Shown piece by piece: positions 48,214-56,333 of a stretch of 64,000 bases of DNA. Position numbers and translations under genes: made by a program. Origin of the DNA: Pseudomonadota bacterium. Lineage in GTDB: Bacteria; Myxococcota_A; Polyangia; Fen-1088. A model generated the notes under the pieces. The model made no database searches. It saw only the letters and a list, made by a program, of their open reading frames with translations, and was not told where the DNA came from. The first letter of the stretch is position 1. Each line of letters opens with the position of its first letter. The stretch lies in assembly GCA_017881245.1 (NCBI GenBank), contig JADGRC010000073.1, forward strand, positions 1 to 64,000, read 5' to 3'.

Positions 48214-49727
48214 GGCGCACCTTCGACCGGCACCACTGGATCCGCCGGCAATCGTCTGTGCCAATCCGTCCGCGCCTCGTACGCCCCGGCCGCGCGAAAC
48301 AGGGCCTCCTCTCCGAGGGGCGGAGCGATGATCTGCAACCCGACAGGCAAATTCGCACGCGTGAATCCGCAACACTGGGACGACGCGGGCACACCGGCCA
48401 GATTCGGCGCGACCGTCATCACGTCGGCCAAGTACATCTGCAGCGGGTCCTCGGTCTTCTCCCCGAACTTGAACGCGGGAACCGGCGACGTAGGCGTGAC
48501 CAGAACGTCGCAAAGCGAAAACGCGGCAGCGAAGTCGTCGGCGACCTTGCGGCGAGCCTTCAGCGCCTGGTTGTAATACGCGTCGTAATATCCGGAGCGC
48601 AGCACGTATGTCCCGAGCATGATCCGGCGCTTGGGTTCCGGGCCGAAGCCTTCGCCGCGCGTGAGGGTGTAAAGCTCATCGAGCGATCGCGCGTCCGGGG
48701 TTCTGTAGCCATAGCGGATGCCGTCGTACCGCGCGAGGTTCGACGACGCCTCCGCCGTGCAGATGAGGTAGTACGTCGCGATTGCGTATTTCGTGTGGGG
48801 CAGCGAGACCGGCACGATCTTGGCGCCCGCGCGCCCGAATTCGTCGACGGCGGCGCGCACCGCGCCCTCGATCTCGGGATCCATGCCGGCGCCGAAGTAT
48901 TCGGCCGGAACCCCCACGCGCAGGCCGGCAACACCGGCGCGGGCGGCTTCACGATAACGGCCGACCGGGGAAGGCACGCTGGTCGCGTCGCGCGGATCGA
49001 GACCAGCAATCACCTCGAGCAACGCCGCCGCGTCATCCACCGTGCGGCCGAAGGGTCCCGGGTGATCCAACGACGAGGCAAAGGCAATCACGCCAAAGCG
49101 AGACACACGCCCGTAAGTCGGCTTCACGCCGACCACCCCGCACATGGCCGCCGGCTGCCGGATCGAACCGCCTGTATCTGTCCCAAGCGATCCCGCGCAA
49201 AGCGAAGCGGCCACGGCCGCCGCCGAGCCACCCGAGGATCCGCCCGGAACATGCGCCAGCGACCAGGGGTTCCGGACTGGCCCACGCGAACTGTTCTCGG
49301 TCGACGATCCCATCGCGAATTCGTCCATGTTCAGCTTGCCAAGCATCACCGCACCCGCGTCCGCAAGCCGTTGCGATGCCGTCGATTCATAGGGCGGCAC
49401 GAAACCGCGCAAGATCTTCGAACCGCACGTGGTCTCGATTCCACGGGTCACGAAGATGTCCTTAAGCGCGATCGGAACGCCCGCAAGCGGTCCGACGTCC
49501 TCGCCAGCGGCGATCCTCCGATCAATATCGTCCGCCCGCCGCCGCGCCCCCTCGCTGTCCACCAGCAGGAACGCCCCAAGCGCGCGGTCGAGGCGTGCCA
49601 CGCGGTCGAGATACGCCTCGGTCAAGTCGCGCGCCTTGAACTTGCGGGCACGCACCCCCTCGGCCAGCCGCGCGATGCCGGCGCCCCGAACGTCGCGCGC
49701 GTCTACGGCGTCGCTCGGCAATTCCAC
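48210..49727 (-). CDS. gatA: Aspartyl/glutamyl-tRNA amidotransferase subunit A
   Basis: A 505-residue amidase-signature enzyme that releases ammonia from glutamine or asparagine for GatB. The Ser-cisSer-Lys triad is intact: Lys89 (PIALKDIFV), Ser164 (PGGSSGGS) and nucleophile Ser188 (GTDTGGSIRQPA). KPTYGRVSRFGVIAFASSLD is a strong family match. The start is GTG 49727, immediately after the gatC stop. Paired with gatB by a GTGA overlap, so stoichiometric translation is likely. Confidence 0.97.
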   Translation of the reverse strand: MELPSDAVDARDVRGAGIARLAEGVRARKFKARDLTEAYLDRVARLDRALGAFLLVDSEGARRRADDIDRRIAAGEDVGPLAGVPIALKDIFVTRGIETTCGSKILRGFVPPYESTASQRLADAGAVMLGKLNMDEFAMGSSTENSSRGPVRNPWSLAHVPGGSSGGSAAAVAASLCAGSLGTDTGGSIRQPAAMCGVVGVKPTYGRVSRFGVIAFASSLDHPGPFGRTVDDAAALLEVIAGLDPRDATSVPSPVGRYREAARAGVAGLRVGVPAEYFGAGMDPEIEGAVRAAVDEFGRAGAKIVPVSLPHTKYAIATYYLICTAEASSNLARYDGIRYGYRTPDARSLDELYTLTRGEGFGPEPKRRIMLGTYVLRSGYYDAYYNQALKARRKVADDFAAAFSLCDVLVTPTSPVPAFKFGEKTEDPLQMYLADVMTVAPNLAGVPASSQCCGFTRANLPVGLQIIAPPLGEEALFRAAGAYEARTDWHRRLPADPVVPVEGAP

Positions 49728-50042
49728 CTAGCCCTCCTCCACCGTCCCGGTGACGGGAACGATGCGCGGGACCTGGAAAAAATTCTGGTCGCGGCGCGGC
49801 GCATTTCGCAGAGCCTCGTCCACGGACAACGGGGGTTCCTCGACGTCGGGCCGCAAGGGGCAATCGAAGGGCACCGCATGGGTCATGGGCTCCGTCGATG
49901 TCGTATCCAGCTCCCGCAACGCATCGATGTGCCCCAGGATCGCGTCAAGATCCCGCGTCATTCTGACGATTTCCGCGTCGGTGAGAGCCAACCGCGCCAG
50001 TACGGCGATTTCTCGGACTTCTTCCGGGCGGATGCGCGACAT
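49728..50042 (-). CDS. gatC: Aspartyl/glutamyl-tRNA amidotransferase subunit C
   Basis: A 104-residue clamp protein that stabilises GatA-GatB. It shows RIRPEEVREIAVLARLALTDAEIVRMTRDLDAILGHIDAL and LRPDVEEPPLSVDEALRNAPRRDQNFFQVPRIV, both typical. It heads the gatC-gatA-gatB operon from ATG 50042. The promoter should lie in the 300-base gap that also holds a copy of the hairpin repeat. Confidence 0.96.
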   Translation of the reverse strand: MSRIRPEEVREIAVLARLALTDAEIVRMTRDLDAILGHIDALRELDTTSTEPMTHAVPFDCPLRPDVEEPPLSVDEALRNAPRRDQNFFQVPRIVPVTGTVEEG

Positions 50043-50138
50043 CGGGTCCCTTAACTACCAGAATATGGCCGCAAGTGCAGAGGAGCTGTATGATGGGGGG
50101 TCTTTGGACGCAACCAAAATGCCCCGCATGCCACCTAA

Positions 50139-50314
50139 CGCGCCTTCGGCGCTCGCGGGAAGGGGCGGACCCCTCCCCGCGGACCCCTCCCGACGGATCC
50201 CTAAGCCGTCGATCCCGGCGCAGCTAAGCTGCGCCTCCCGGTGCTTGGAAAAGCTCTGCGATCGCCATTCGGAAAAGTTGCCTCATTTGCTCAGATTTCG
50301 ATCGGGTAAGGCAC
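50139..50314 (+). repeat. Interspersed hairpin element, copy B
   Basis: About 176 nt between the divergent gatC and lipoprotein genes. Hairpins: GCGCC-TTC-GGCGC (50140-50152), AGGGG-CGGA-CCCCT, and GCGCAGC-TAA-GCTGCGC (50218-50234). The tail includes GTGCTTGGAAAAGCT, GCGATCGCCATTCGG and GTTGCCTCATT. It differs from copy C mainly by one duplicated GCGGACCCCTCCC. The remaining parts of the gap (50043-50138, 50315-50343) show no feature besides an A/T-rich stretch before gatC. Confidence 0.7.
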
Positions 50315-50343
50315 CTGTTGCTGCCCTATCGCGGAAGGACCCT

Positions 50344-51369
50344 ATGTCGGCGCCGCCGGATGCGCGGCGTCTCGGCTGGGCGTTGCCCGCGCTGGCGGGA
50401 GCCCTATGGACCCTAGCGGCTTGCGACGGTGCCATTCCCTCGGTCGATGCGTCGACGCCGGTCAGCGCTCGCACTTCGGCGGTCTCCCTGCGAATCGACG
50501 TTTCGCCGCAAAGTCCGGCGTCCTTGCCGGACTCCTTGCCGGCGTCGTTGAGCGTCTTGGCATTTCGCGCCGTGTTTTCCGGCATGGCCGCGGCCGAGAT
50601 CTTGGGGATGGTCGATCCGCTGGCGGCGGACGCGCCACTCCATGATTGCCAGGTGCGCGACGTCGACCAGGCGGCCGCGGCGCTGGTGGCGCGCGGCGAC
50701 GCTATCGAGCTCGAGGAACTGGCCGGTATTGGGGTTTCCGTCGCCGGCGACAACGCCGTCGAGATTCGACCCTCTCCCCGTCTTTATCCCGATCTGGCCG
50801 CGACCATCGGCGGTGTGGTCGGCGAGGCTGGACCCCTCGGACTGTCGTCCGTCCCCCAGGAGGTGCGCGTCCGGGGCGGGATGACGGTCGTGCCCAGCCC
50901 GAATCCTTCCCGAGACTCGTCCCGGAACCTGTCCGGGGACTTGGCGGGTGACCTGTCGGGCGACGGATTGGACTTGGCAGTCGTCGGTGTTCCCGCCACC
51001 GGTTGGATCAAGACGGTAAATGGCAGTGTCCCGCGCGATGGAATGCTGATTCCGATCAGCGCCGATTTGAATCTGAACCTCACCCCGACCGAGGTGACCG
51101 AAACATCCATCGAGCTGCGGCCTTTTGGCGCGACGGTCGCGTTGACCTGCGTCGTCCCGTCGAACAGCGTTCCGGCCAGCGGTCAGATTCCCTTTACGGT
51201 GTCCCGACAAGCGCTCGACGCGCTGGTCTCGGCGGCTCGGGCGACACCGGGCGCGCCCATCGCCGCCGCGTTGGATCTCGTTCGTCGTTCAGGCAAGCAA
51301 ATGCCCCTGTCCGCGACCCGCGTCTCGTTAGAGGTGCGGACGTCGACTTTCGTGGAGCTGCGCCCGTGA
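50344..51369 (+). CDS. Putative lipoprotein of unknown function
   Basis: A 341-residue protein from ATG 50344. Signal peptide with lipobox GALWTLAAC. Most of the chain looks beta-rich and symmetric: an N-terminal unit (SVLAFRAVFSGMAAAEILGMVDPL), a central low-complexity insert (NPSRDSSRNLSGDLAGDLSGDG), and a C-terminal unit (DLNLNLTPTEVTETSIELRPFGATVALTCVVPSNSV). Short SLPDSLPASL repeats sit near residue 60. No known family. Its stop overlaps the start of a PilZ protein (GTGA), linking it to cyclic-di-GMP signalling. Confidence 0.62.
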   Translation: MSAPPDARRLGWALPALAGALWTLAACDGAIPSVDASTPVSARTSAVSLRIDVSPQSPASLPDSLPASLSVLAFRAVFSGMAAAEILGMVDPLAADAPLHDCQVRDVDQAAAALVARGDAIELEELAGIGVSVAGDNAVEIRPSPRLYPDLAATIGGVVGEAGPLGLSSVPQEVRVRGGMTVVPSPNPSRDSSRNLSGDLAGDLSGDGLDLAVVGVPATGWIKTVNGSVPRDGMLIPISADLNLNLTPTEVTETSIELRPFGATVALTCVVPSNSVPASGQIPFTVSRQALDALVSAARATPGAPIAAALDLVRRSGKQMPLSATRVSLEVRTSTFVELRP

Positions 51370-51728
51370 GCAACGCGCATGTCCGACGCGACATGCGCAA
51401 GCATTCTCGGCAGCCCGTCGAGTTGCCAGTTCTGGTGAGCGACGCCATGAATCGGGTCAAGGCCGGCATCCAGTTCGAGACGACCGAACTGTCGGCCGGT
51501 GGGGCGTTTCTGCGCTCCGACTTGCTCTTCGAAGTGGGCGAGATCCTGAACCTCCAGATCGAGATTGCCCCCAGTCGTCGCATCTCGGCCGTCGGTCGCG
51601 TCGTTCGGGTATCGCGGGGGAATGCTCAGGACGGGCAGAATCGTATGGCCGGAATGGGCATTGAATTCGTCGATCTGTCTCCCGCGGACCGCCTCGCCCT
51701 GGAAGCACGCTTCGCTGAGACTCCCTGA
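51366..51728 (+). CDS. PilZ-domain protein
   Basis: A 120-residue protein of one PilZ domain: RKHSRQPVELPVLV holds the Arg-rich RxxxR-type motif, followed by TTELSAGGAFLRS, the D/NxSxxG motif with Glu at the first position, and GMGIEFVDLSPADRLALE. PilZ domains bind cyclic di-GMP, although the variant motif may weaken that. The GTG start overlaps the upstream lipoprotein stop as GTGA, so translation is coupled. Confidence 0.85.
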   Translation: MSNAHVRRDMRKHSRQPVELPVLVSDAMNRVKAGIQFETTELSAGGAFLRSDLLFEVGEILNLQIEIAPSRRISAVGRVVRVSRGNAQDGQNRMAGMGIEFVDLSPADRLALEARFAETP

Positions 51729-51758
51729 ACCTGGCGCCAAGCCCGAGGTCCCATTCAC

Positions 51759-52169
51759 ATGGCCGAGACCCTGGATGAGCTGACGTACAACTACGAGGAG
51801 GATGGGACGCTCGTCCGAAAGGAATTGGACCGAGCGGTCCTGACCAAGGGTGGCTGGGTGACCATGATGTTTCTGTTCCAGGAACTGGATAGAAAGAGCG
51901 GCAAGTTTCGAGCGCCGAAGATGGCCATCGTTCGTTTCAAGAAGAGCAAGGGCAGCTATCGCAAACAGTCGTCATTCAACATCTCGAGCGAGAAGCAGGC
52001 GCGCCAGATCGTGGCGGTCTTCGAGGACTGGTACCCGAAGATCGCGACAGTGTCCGAGGCCGAGGCCGCGGCCGCGCGCGGCTCAGATACCTCCGCCGGG
52101 GAGGTCGACGATTCCGAGGCTGCTCAGGATAATGCGCCCGAGCCCGCCGACCACGAAGACGAAACCTGA
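51759..52169 (+). CDS. Conserved protein of unknown function
   Basis: A 136-residue soluble protein. A well-structured part (about 1-95) reads LDELTYNYEEDGTLVRKELDRAVLTKGGWVTMMFLFQELDRKSGKF, APKMAIVRFKKSKGSYRKQSSFNISSEKQARQIVAVFEDWYPKI, with clear alternation of strands and a final helix; the last 40 residues are acidic and probably disordered. I believe similar proteins occur in other myxobacteria, without known role. The next gene starts 8 bases after its stop. Confidence 0.72.
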   Translation: MAETLDELTYNYEEDGTLVRKELDRAVLTKGGWVTMMFLFQELDRKSGKFRAPKMAIVRFKKSKGSYRKQSSFNISSEKQARQIVAVFEDWYPKIATVSEAEAAAARGSDTSAGEVDDSEAAQDNAPEPADHEDET

Positions 52170-52177
52170 TAGGGCCC

Positions 52178-53206
52178 GTGATCGCAGCGTTCGTCAATCC
52201 GCGGTCTCGGGCCAACCGGAAGAATCCGCTTCTCGCTGCACGCCTCGCGCGCGCTCTCGGTGACGCGGGCCGGGTGATCGCGCCGTCATCCCTGCAGGCG
52301 CTCGACGAAGAAACACGCGCCCTGGCAGCCGATCCGCCGACCGTCATAGCCGTGCATGGAGGCGACGGGACGTTACACAAGACCCTGACCGCCCTGTTGC
52401 GAGCCTTCGACCAGAGTGCCCTGCCGCCGATTGCAATTCTGGGCGGGGGCACCATGAATGTGGTCGCCAGTTCGCTTGGGATTCGTACCCGCGCAGTCCC
52501 GTTTTTGGCGCACCTCGGCGATCTCGACAGGGCCGGGCGCTCGCCCGCCCTCATCTACCGGCGCTGCCTCCGCATTGGCGACCACGTCGGGTTCGTATTC
52601 GGCAATGGTGTTCTGGCCAACTTTCTGGTCGAGTATTACGCGGGGCGCCAATACGGCCCGGCGCGGGCGATATGGCTGCTCGGGCGACTGTTTCTATCGG
52701 CCCTCATTCAAGGGCCGTTCGTACGCAGGGTGTTCAAACGGTTCCGTGGCGTGGTGGTCGTCAATGGGCAGACGTTGGATTTTCCGGACCTGATGGCGGT
52801 GGGCGCCGGCACGGTTCGGGAGGTGGGCCTCGGATTCAAGCTCCTCCACCAGGCGGACGATGATCCAGATCGCTTTGCCGTCCTCGCCATCCACGCCGGT
52901 GCGCGAGCGCTGGTTTCCGACCTGGCCTCCGTGCGCAGGGGCCGCGGCATATCACCCGCACACGCGTTCAGCACGGTCGCTTCCAACGTGGAGATAAGAC
53001 CCTTTGAGCCCAACACACCCTACACGATCGACGGGGACATCTATCGGGCCGGGGAATGCCTGTGCATCGAGTTGGGACCACGAGTGGCCTTCGTCGACCC
53101 CCGCCAGCGCGAGCAGGGCGAACGCGACGAACAGGGCAAATCGGGCAAACATGACAAATCAGGCAAACAGACCCGTGGGGGCGAGAGTCCAAGCTCAAGC
53201 TCATAG
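52178..53206 (+). CDS. Diacylglycerol/lipid kinase-family protein
   Basis: A 342-residue enzyme with the DAGK catalytic fold: FVNPRSRANRKNP at the start, the nucleotide-binding VIAVHGGDGTLHKTL (GGDGT motif) and PIAILGGGTMNVVASSLGI (G-GT-N motif), then GNGVLANFLVEYY and a C-terminal beta-sandwich ending FEPNTPYTIDGD. It phosphorylates a lipid such as diacylglycerol or a sphingosine-type lipid. GTG 52178 lies 8 bases after the previous stop. The tail (about 310-342) is a basic/acidic repeat, GKSGKHDKSGKQ, extra to the family. Confidence 0.9.
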   Translation: MIAAFVNPRSRANRKNPLLAARLARALGDAGRVIAPSSLQALDEETRALAADPPTVIAVHGGDGTLHKTLTALLRAFDQSALPPIAILGGGTMNVVASSLGIRTRAVPFLAHLGDLDRAGRSPALIYRRCLRIGDHVGFVFGNGVLANFLVEYYAGRQYGPARAIWLLGRLFLSALIQGPFVRRVFKRFRGVVVVNGQTLDFPDLMAVGAGTVREVGLGFKLLHQADDDPDRFAVLAIHAGARALVSDLASVRRGRGISPAHAFSTVASNVEIRPFEPNTPYTIDGDIYRAGECLCIELGPRVAFVDPRQREQGERDEQGKSGKHDKSGKQTRGGESPSSSS

Positions 53207-53281
53207 CGGCTCCCCGCGTTCGCGCGAACGCCGCATTTCGTTGCGACGTTCGGCTCGCGAGGCTACGATGGATGTTTCGCC

Positions 53282-54073
53282 ATGAGTACGTCATTCCCGC
53301 TCGACGGAATGCGTGTCCGCTTCGCCGGCGACACGAACGTCGGCATGAAGCGCGCGCACAACGAGGATTCGTTGTACTTGCCAGAGTTCGAGCGGTTGGC
53401 CATCGTCGCCGACGGCATGGGTGGACACGCATCGGGCGAGGTGGCCAGCAAGCTGGCGGTTGAAACGATCGCGGGTTTCTTCAGGACCACCCAAGACGAG
53501 CAGCAGTTGACGTGGCCGTTCAAGATGGACCGTGGGCACAGATACGACGTCAACCGCCTCATCACGGCCATCAAACTGGCGAACCTGAAAATCCACGAAC
53601 AAGCGCAGCGCGACCCCAATTGCCACGGCATGGGCACGACCGTGATCTCGACGTTGTTTCTGGATGATGCCCTGATAGTCGGCCACGTGGGGGACAGCCG
53701 CCTCTACCGCCGGCGCGATGGTGCGTTCGAACAGCTGACCGAGGATCACTCGCTCCTGAACGACTACATCAAGATGAAACATTTAACCCCCGCGGAAATC
53801 GCCGCGTTCCCGCACAAGAACGTGATTGTCCGGGCGCTCGGAATGCGCGACACCGTCCAGGTGGACGTCTACGTGGACACGCCTCGAATGGGCGACGTGT
53901 ACGTACTGTGCTCCGACGGGCTGTCCGGCATGGTGTCCGACGAGCAGATCGCCGACATCGCCGGCACCGACAGAGATCTAGACAGCATCTGTGAGGAACT
54001 GATCAGCCTAGCGAACCGCAACGGGGGCCTCGACAACGTGACCGTCGTGGCTGCCCGCATCGAGAATGCCTGA
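53282..54073 (+). CDS. PP2C-type Ser/Thr protein phosphatase
   Basis: A 263-residue metal-dependent phosphatase. It has the PP2C motifs in order: TNVGMKRAHNEDSLYL, AIVADGMGGHASGEVAS (metal-binding Asp), GMGTTVISTLFLDDALIVGHVGDSRLYR, QLTEDHSL, VLCSDGLSGMVSDEQI and GGLDNVTVVAARI (final Asp). All metal ligands are present. It would reverse phosphorylation by Ser/Thr kinases such as those at 20816 and 34227, though not clustered with either. The ATG at 53282 lacks a strong ribosome binding site. Confidence 0.95.
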   Translation: MSTSFPLDGMRVRFAGDTNVGMKRAHNEDSLYLPEFERLAIVADGMGGHASGEVASKLAVETIAGFFRTTQDEQQLTWPFKMDRGHRYDVNRLITAIKLANLKIHEQAQRDPNCHGMGTTVISTLFLDDALIVGHVGDSRLYRRRDGAFEQLTEDHSLLNDYIKMKHLTPAEIAAFPHKNVIVRALGMRDTVQVDVYVDTPRMGDVYVLCSDGLSGMVSDEQIADIAGTDRDLDSICEELISLANRNGGLDNVTVVAARIENA

Positions 54074-54075
54074 TC

Positions 54076-54243
54076 ACGCGCCTTCGGCGCTTCGCGGGAA
54101 GGGGCGGACCCCTCCCGACGGATCCCTAAGCCGTCGATCCCGGCGCAGCAAAGCTGCGCCTCTGGGTGCTTGAAAAGCTACCGCGATCGCCATCCGGAAA
54201 CTTGCCTCATTCGTTTACATTTTCGTCCGGGTAAGGCATCTGG
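54076..54243 (+). repeat. Interspersed hairpin element, copy C
   Basis: About 168 nt between the convergent PP2C and ABC transporter genes. Hairpins: GCGCC-TTC-GGCGC, AGGGG-CGGA-CCCCT, and GCGCAGC-AAA-GCTGCGC (54143-54159), then the tail GTGCTTGAAAAGCT, GCGATCGCCATCCGG and TTGCCTCATTCG. Nearly the same as copy B. The rest of the gap, 54244-54398, shows nothing recognisable. Confidence 0.7.
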
Positions 54244-54398
54244 AACGCCTGTGTCACGGCTTACCTCGAGAATGCCTCCAAGAAGTGCGACTACCCGTGA
54301 TCACACGGGCACGGAAATCCTAGTAAATCCTCGCGTCGAATCTGGAGGCACACCGAAAGGCCCGCGGTTTTCAGCGCCTCCATTCGGAAGCCCGTACA

Positions 54399-56288
54399 TC
54401 ACGTCGTGATTGCCTTGGCGGAAACCCCAGCCGATGGCGTGGGCAGGCCGCTTCCGGCGGGAGTCGGACGCTCGCCCGTCTGAAGTCGCCAGAGCGCCGC
54501 GTACGGCCCGCCGGCCGCGCGCAGATCGTCGTGGGTCCCCTGCTCGACGATACGTCCGTCCTCGAGCACGTAGATGAAGTCGGCGTTGCGCACGGTGGAT
54601 AGGCGGTGAGCGATAATGATACTGGTTCGACCCACGACCACGCGGTCAAGTGATCGCAAGATGGCGGCCTCGGTTTCGTTGTCGACCGCGCTCGTGGCCT
54701 CGTCGAGCACCAGGATGGGGGGATTCTTCAGGATCGCGCGCGCGAGCGCGATTCGCTGCCGCTGGCCGCCCGACAACTTCTGACCGCGCTCGCCGACCTG
54801 CGTGTCGTAACCGCTTGGCATCGCCGACACAAAGTCGTGCGCCTCCGCGGTGACGGCGGCCGCGACGATCGCCGCGCGCGGAACATCGGGGACGCCATAG
54901 GCGATGTTTTCGGCGACCGTGGCGTCGGCCAGAAAGCTGTCCTGCGCCACGTAGCCGATGGCCCGACGCAGGTCCTCCAGATCCAACTCCCCGAGCGGTC
55001 GTCCGTCCAGCCGGATTGTGCCTCGCCGCGGTTCATGAAACCGCAACAGCAACTTTACGAGCGTGCTCTTTCCGCCGCCTGTGCCGCCCACGAAAGCCAC
55101 GGCGTGACCAGGCGGAATGGTAAGCGTGATGTCGCTCAGTGTGGCGTGCAGCGTGGGCTTCGTTGTGGACTGGGCCCCGCCGTCGTAGGCGAAGTCGACG
55201 TGATCGAACGCAATCTCGCCCACCACCGCCGTCGCCGGCAGGCGCGCGCCCCCATAAGGGATCGCGATCGGCGTCTGCACCAGATCCATCACCCGCTTTA
55301 TCGACGCGGTGGAACGTTGATACAGATCGCTCAGCTCGGCGAGCCGAGTCATGGGCCAAAGCAAACGCTGCGTGAGATACACGAGCACTGAGTAGCTGCC
55401 CACCCCCAGCCTGCCCTGCAGCGCCATGAAGCCCCCGTACAATAGCGTGACGGTGAAGCCGGCCAGGATGGCCATGCGGATGATCGGTGTGATCGCGGCC
55501 GACAAGCGGATCGCCTCGCGATTGGCGCTTCGGTAACCATCCGACGCGTCTTGGATTCGTTCGGCCTCGAAGGCCTCAGCGGTGTAGGCCTTGATCGTGG
55601 CCACGCCGAGCAGGTTGTTGTTCAGCCGGGCATTCAACCCGCCCGATGCTTCCCGGACCCGCGCGTAACGGGGGGCCAGCCGGCGCTGAAACCAAAATGC
55701 CCCGTAGATGATCACCGGCACGGGCAAGAGCGCCAGCAAGGCGATCCGCGGCGCGAGCGCGAAAAACACGGCGCCGACCAGCAGGGAGCCCGTGACGATC
55801 TGAATCAGATCGTTCGCGCCACCGTTCAAGAAACGCTCCATTTGGTTGATGTCGTCGTTCAGGATCGACATCAGGTTTCCGGTGCGCACGTTCTCGAACC
55901 ACGTCATTTCCAGCTTCTGAATGTGCCGGTATGCCTCCATGCGCAGCTCGTGTTGCAGGTTCTGGGCGAGATTCCGCCAGCGCACGTCGTAGAGGTACTG
56001 AAACAACGACTCGCCAACCCAGATCACGACCGTCACCACGGCTAGGCCTATGATCTGCGTACGGGGATCGCTAACGCCGAAGCGCGACAGGAAGGAATCC
56101 TTCCGGTGCACGACGACATCGACGGCAACCCCGATCAGAACCTCGGGCAAGACGTCGAAGAACTTGTTCAGGACCGAGCACAACGACGCCAACCAAACGT
56201 CACGACGGTACTGTCGCGCGTAGGCAAACAAACGGCGAAACGGGTGGAGGGCTGGGTCTGCGTGAACAAGCGGAGCGGCGGGCGGCAT
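54399..56288 (-). CDS. ABC exporter, fused permease-ATPase (MsbA-like)
   Basis: A 629-residue half-transporter. Six membrane helices in the N-terminal 330 residues, with VRTGNLMSILNDDINQMERFLNGGANDLI, an exporter-type coupling region. The ATPase has Walker A VGGTGGGKSTLVKLL, Q-loop YVAQDSFL, signature LSGGQRQRIALARAIL, Walker B ILVLDEATSAVDN and switch His IIAHRLSTVRNAD. It works as a homodimer or with another half, moving lipids, peptides or drugs out of the cell; the substrate cannot be told. It neighbours ugd, so an envelope role is possible. Confidence 0.93.
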   Translation of the reverse strand: MPPAAPLVHADPALHPFRRLFAYARQYRRDVWLASLCSVLNKFFDVLPEVLIGVAVDVVVHRKDSFLSRFGVSDPRTQIIGLAVVTVVIWVGESLFQYLYDVRWRNLAQNLQHELRMEAYRHIQKLEMTWFENVRTGNLMSILNDDINQMERFLNGGANDLIQIVTGSLLVGAVFFALAPRIALLALLPVPVIIYGAFWFQRRLAPRYARVREASGGLNARLNNNLLGVATIKAYTAEAFEAERIQDASDGYRSANREAIRLSAAITPIIRMAILAGFTVTLLYGGFMALQGRLGVGSYSVLVYLTQRLLWPMTRLAELSDLYQRSTASIKRVMDLVQTPIAIPYGGARLPATAVVGEIAFDHVDFAYDGGAQSTTKPTLHATLSDITLTIPPGHAVAFVGGTGGGKSTLVKLLLRFHEPRRGTIRLDGRPLGELDLEDLRRAIGYVAQDSFLADATVAENIAYGVPDVPRAAIVAAAVTAEAHDFVSAMPSGYDTQVGERGQKLSGGQRQRIALARAILKNPPILVLDEATSAVDNETEAAILRSLDRVVVGRTSIIIAHRLSTVRNADFIYVLEDGRIVEQGTHDDLRAAGGPYAALWRLQTGERPTPAGSGLPTPSAGVSAKAITT

Positions 56289-56333
56289 GGATTATGGACC
56301 AACGAATAAAATGAACGACCACGGAAAGGGCTG

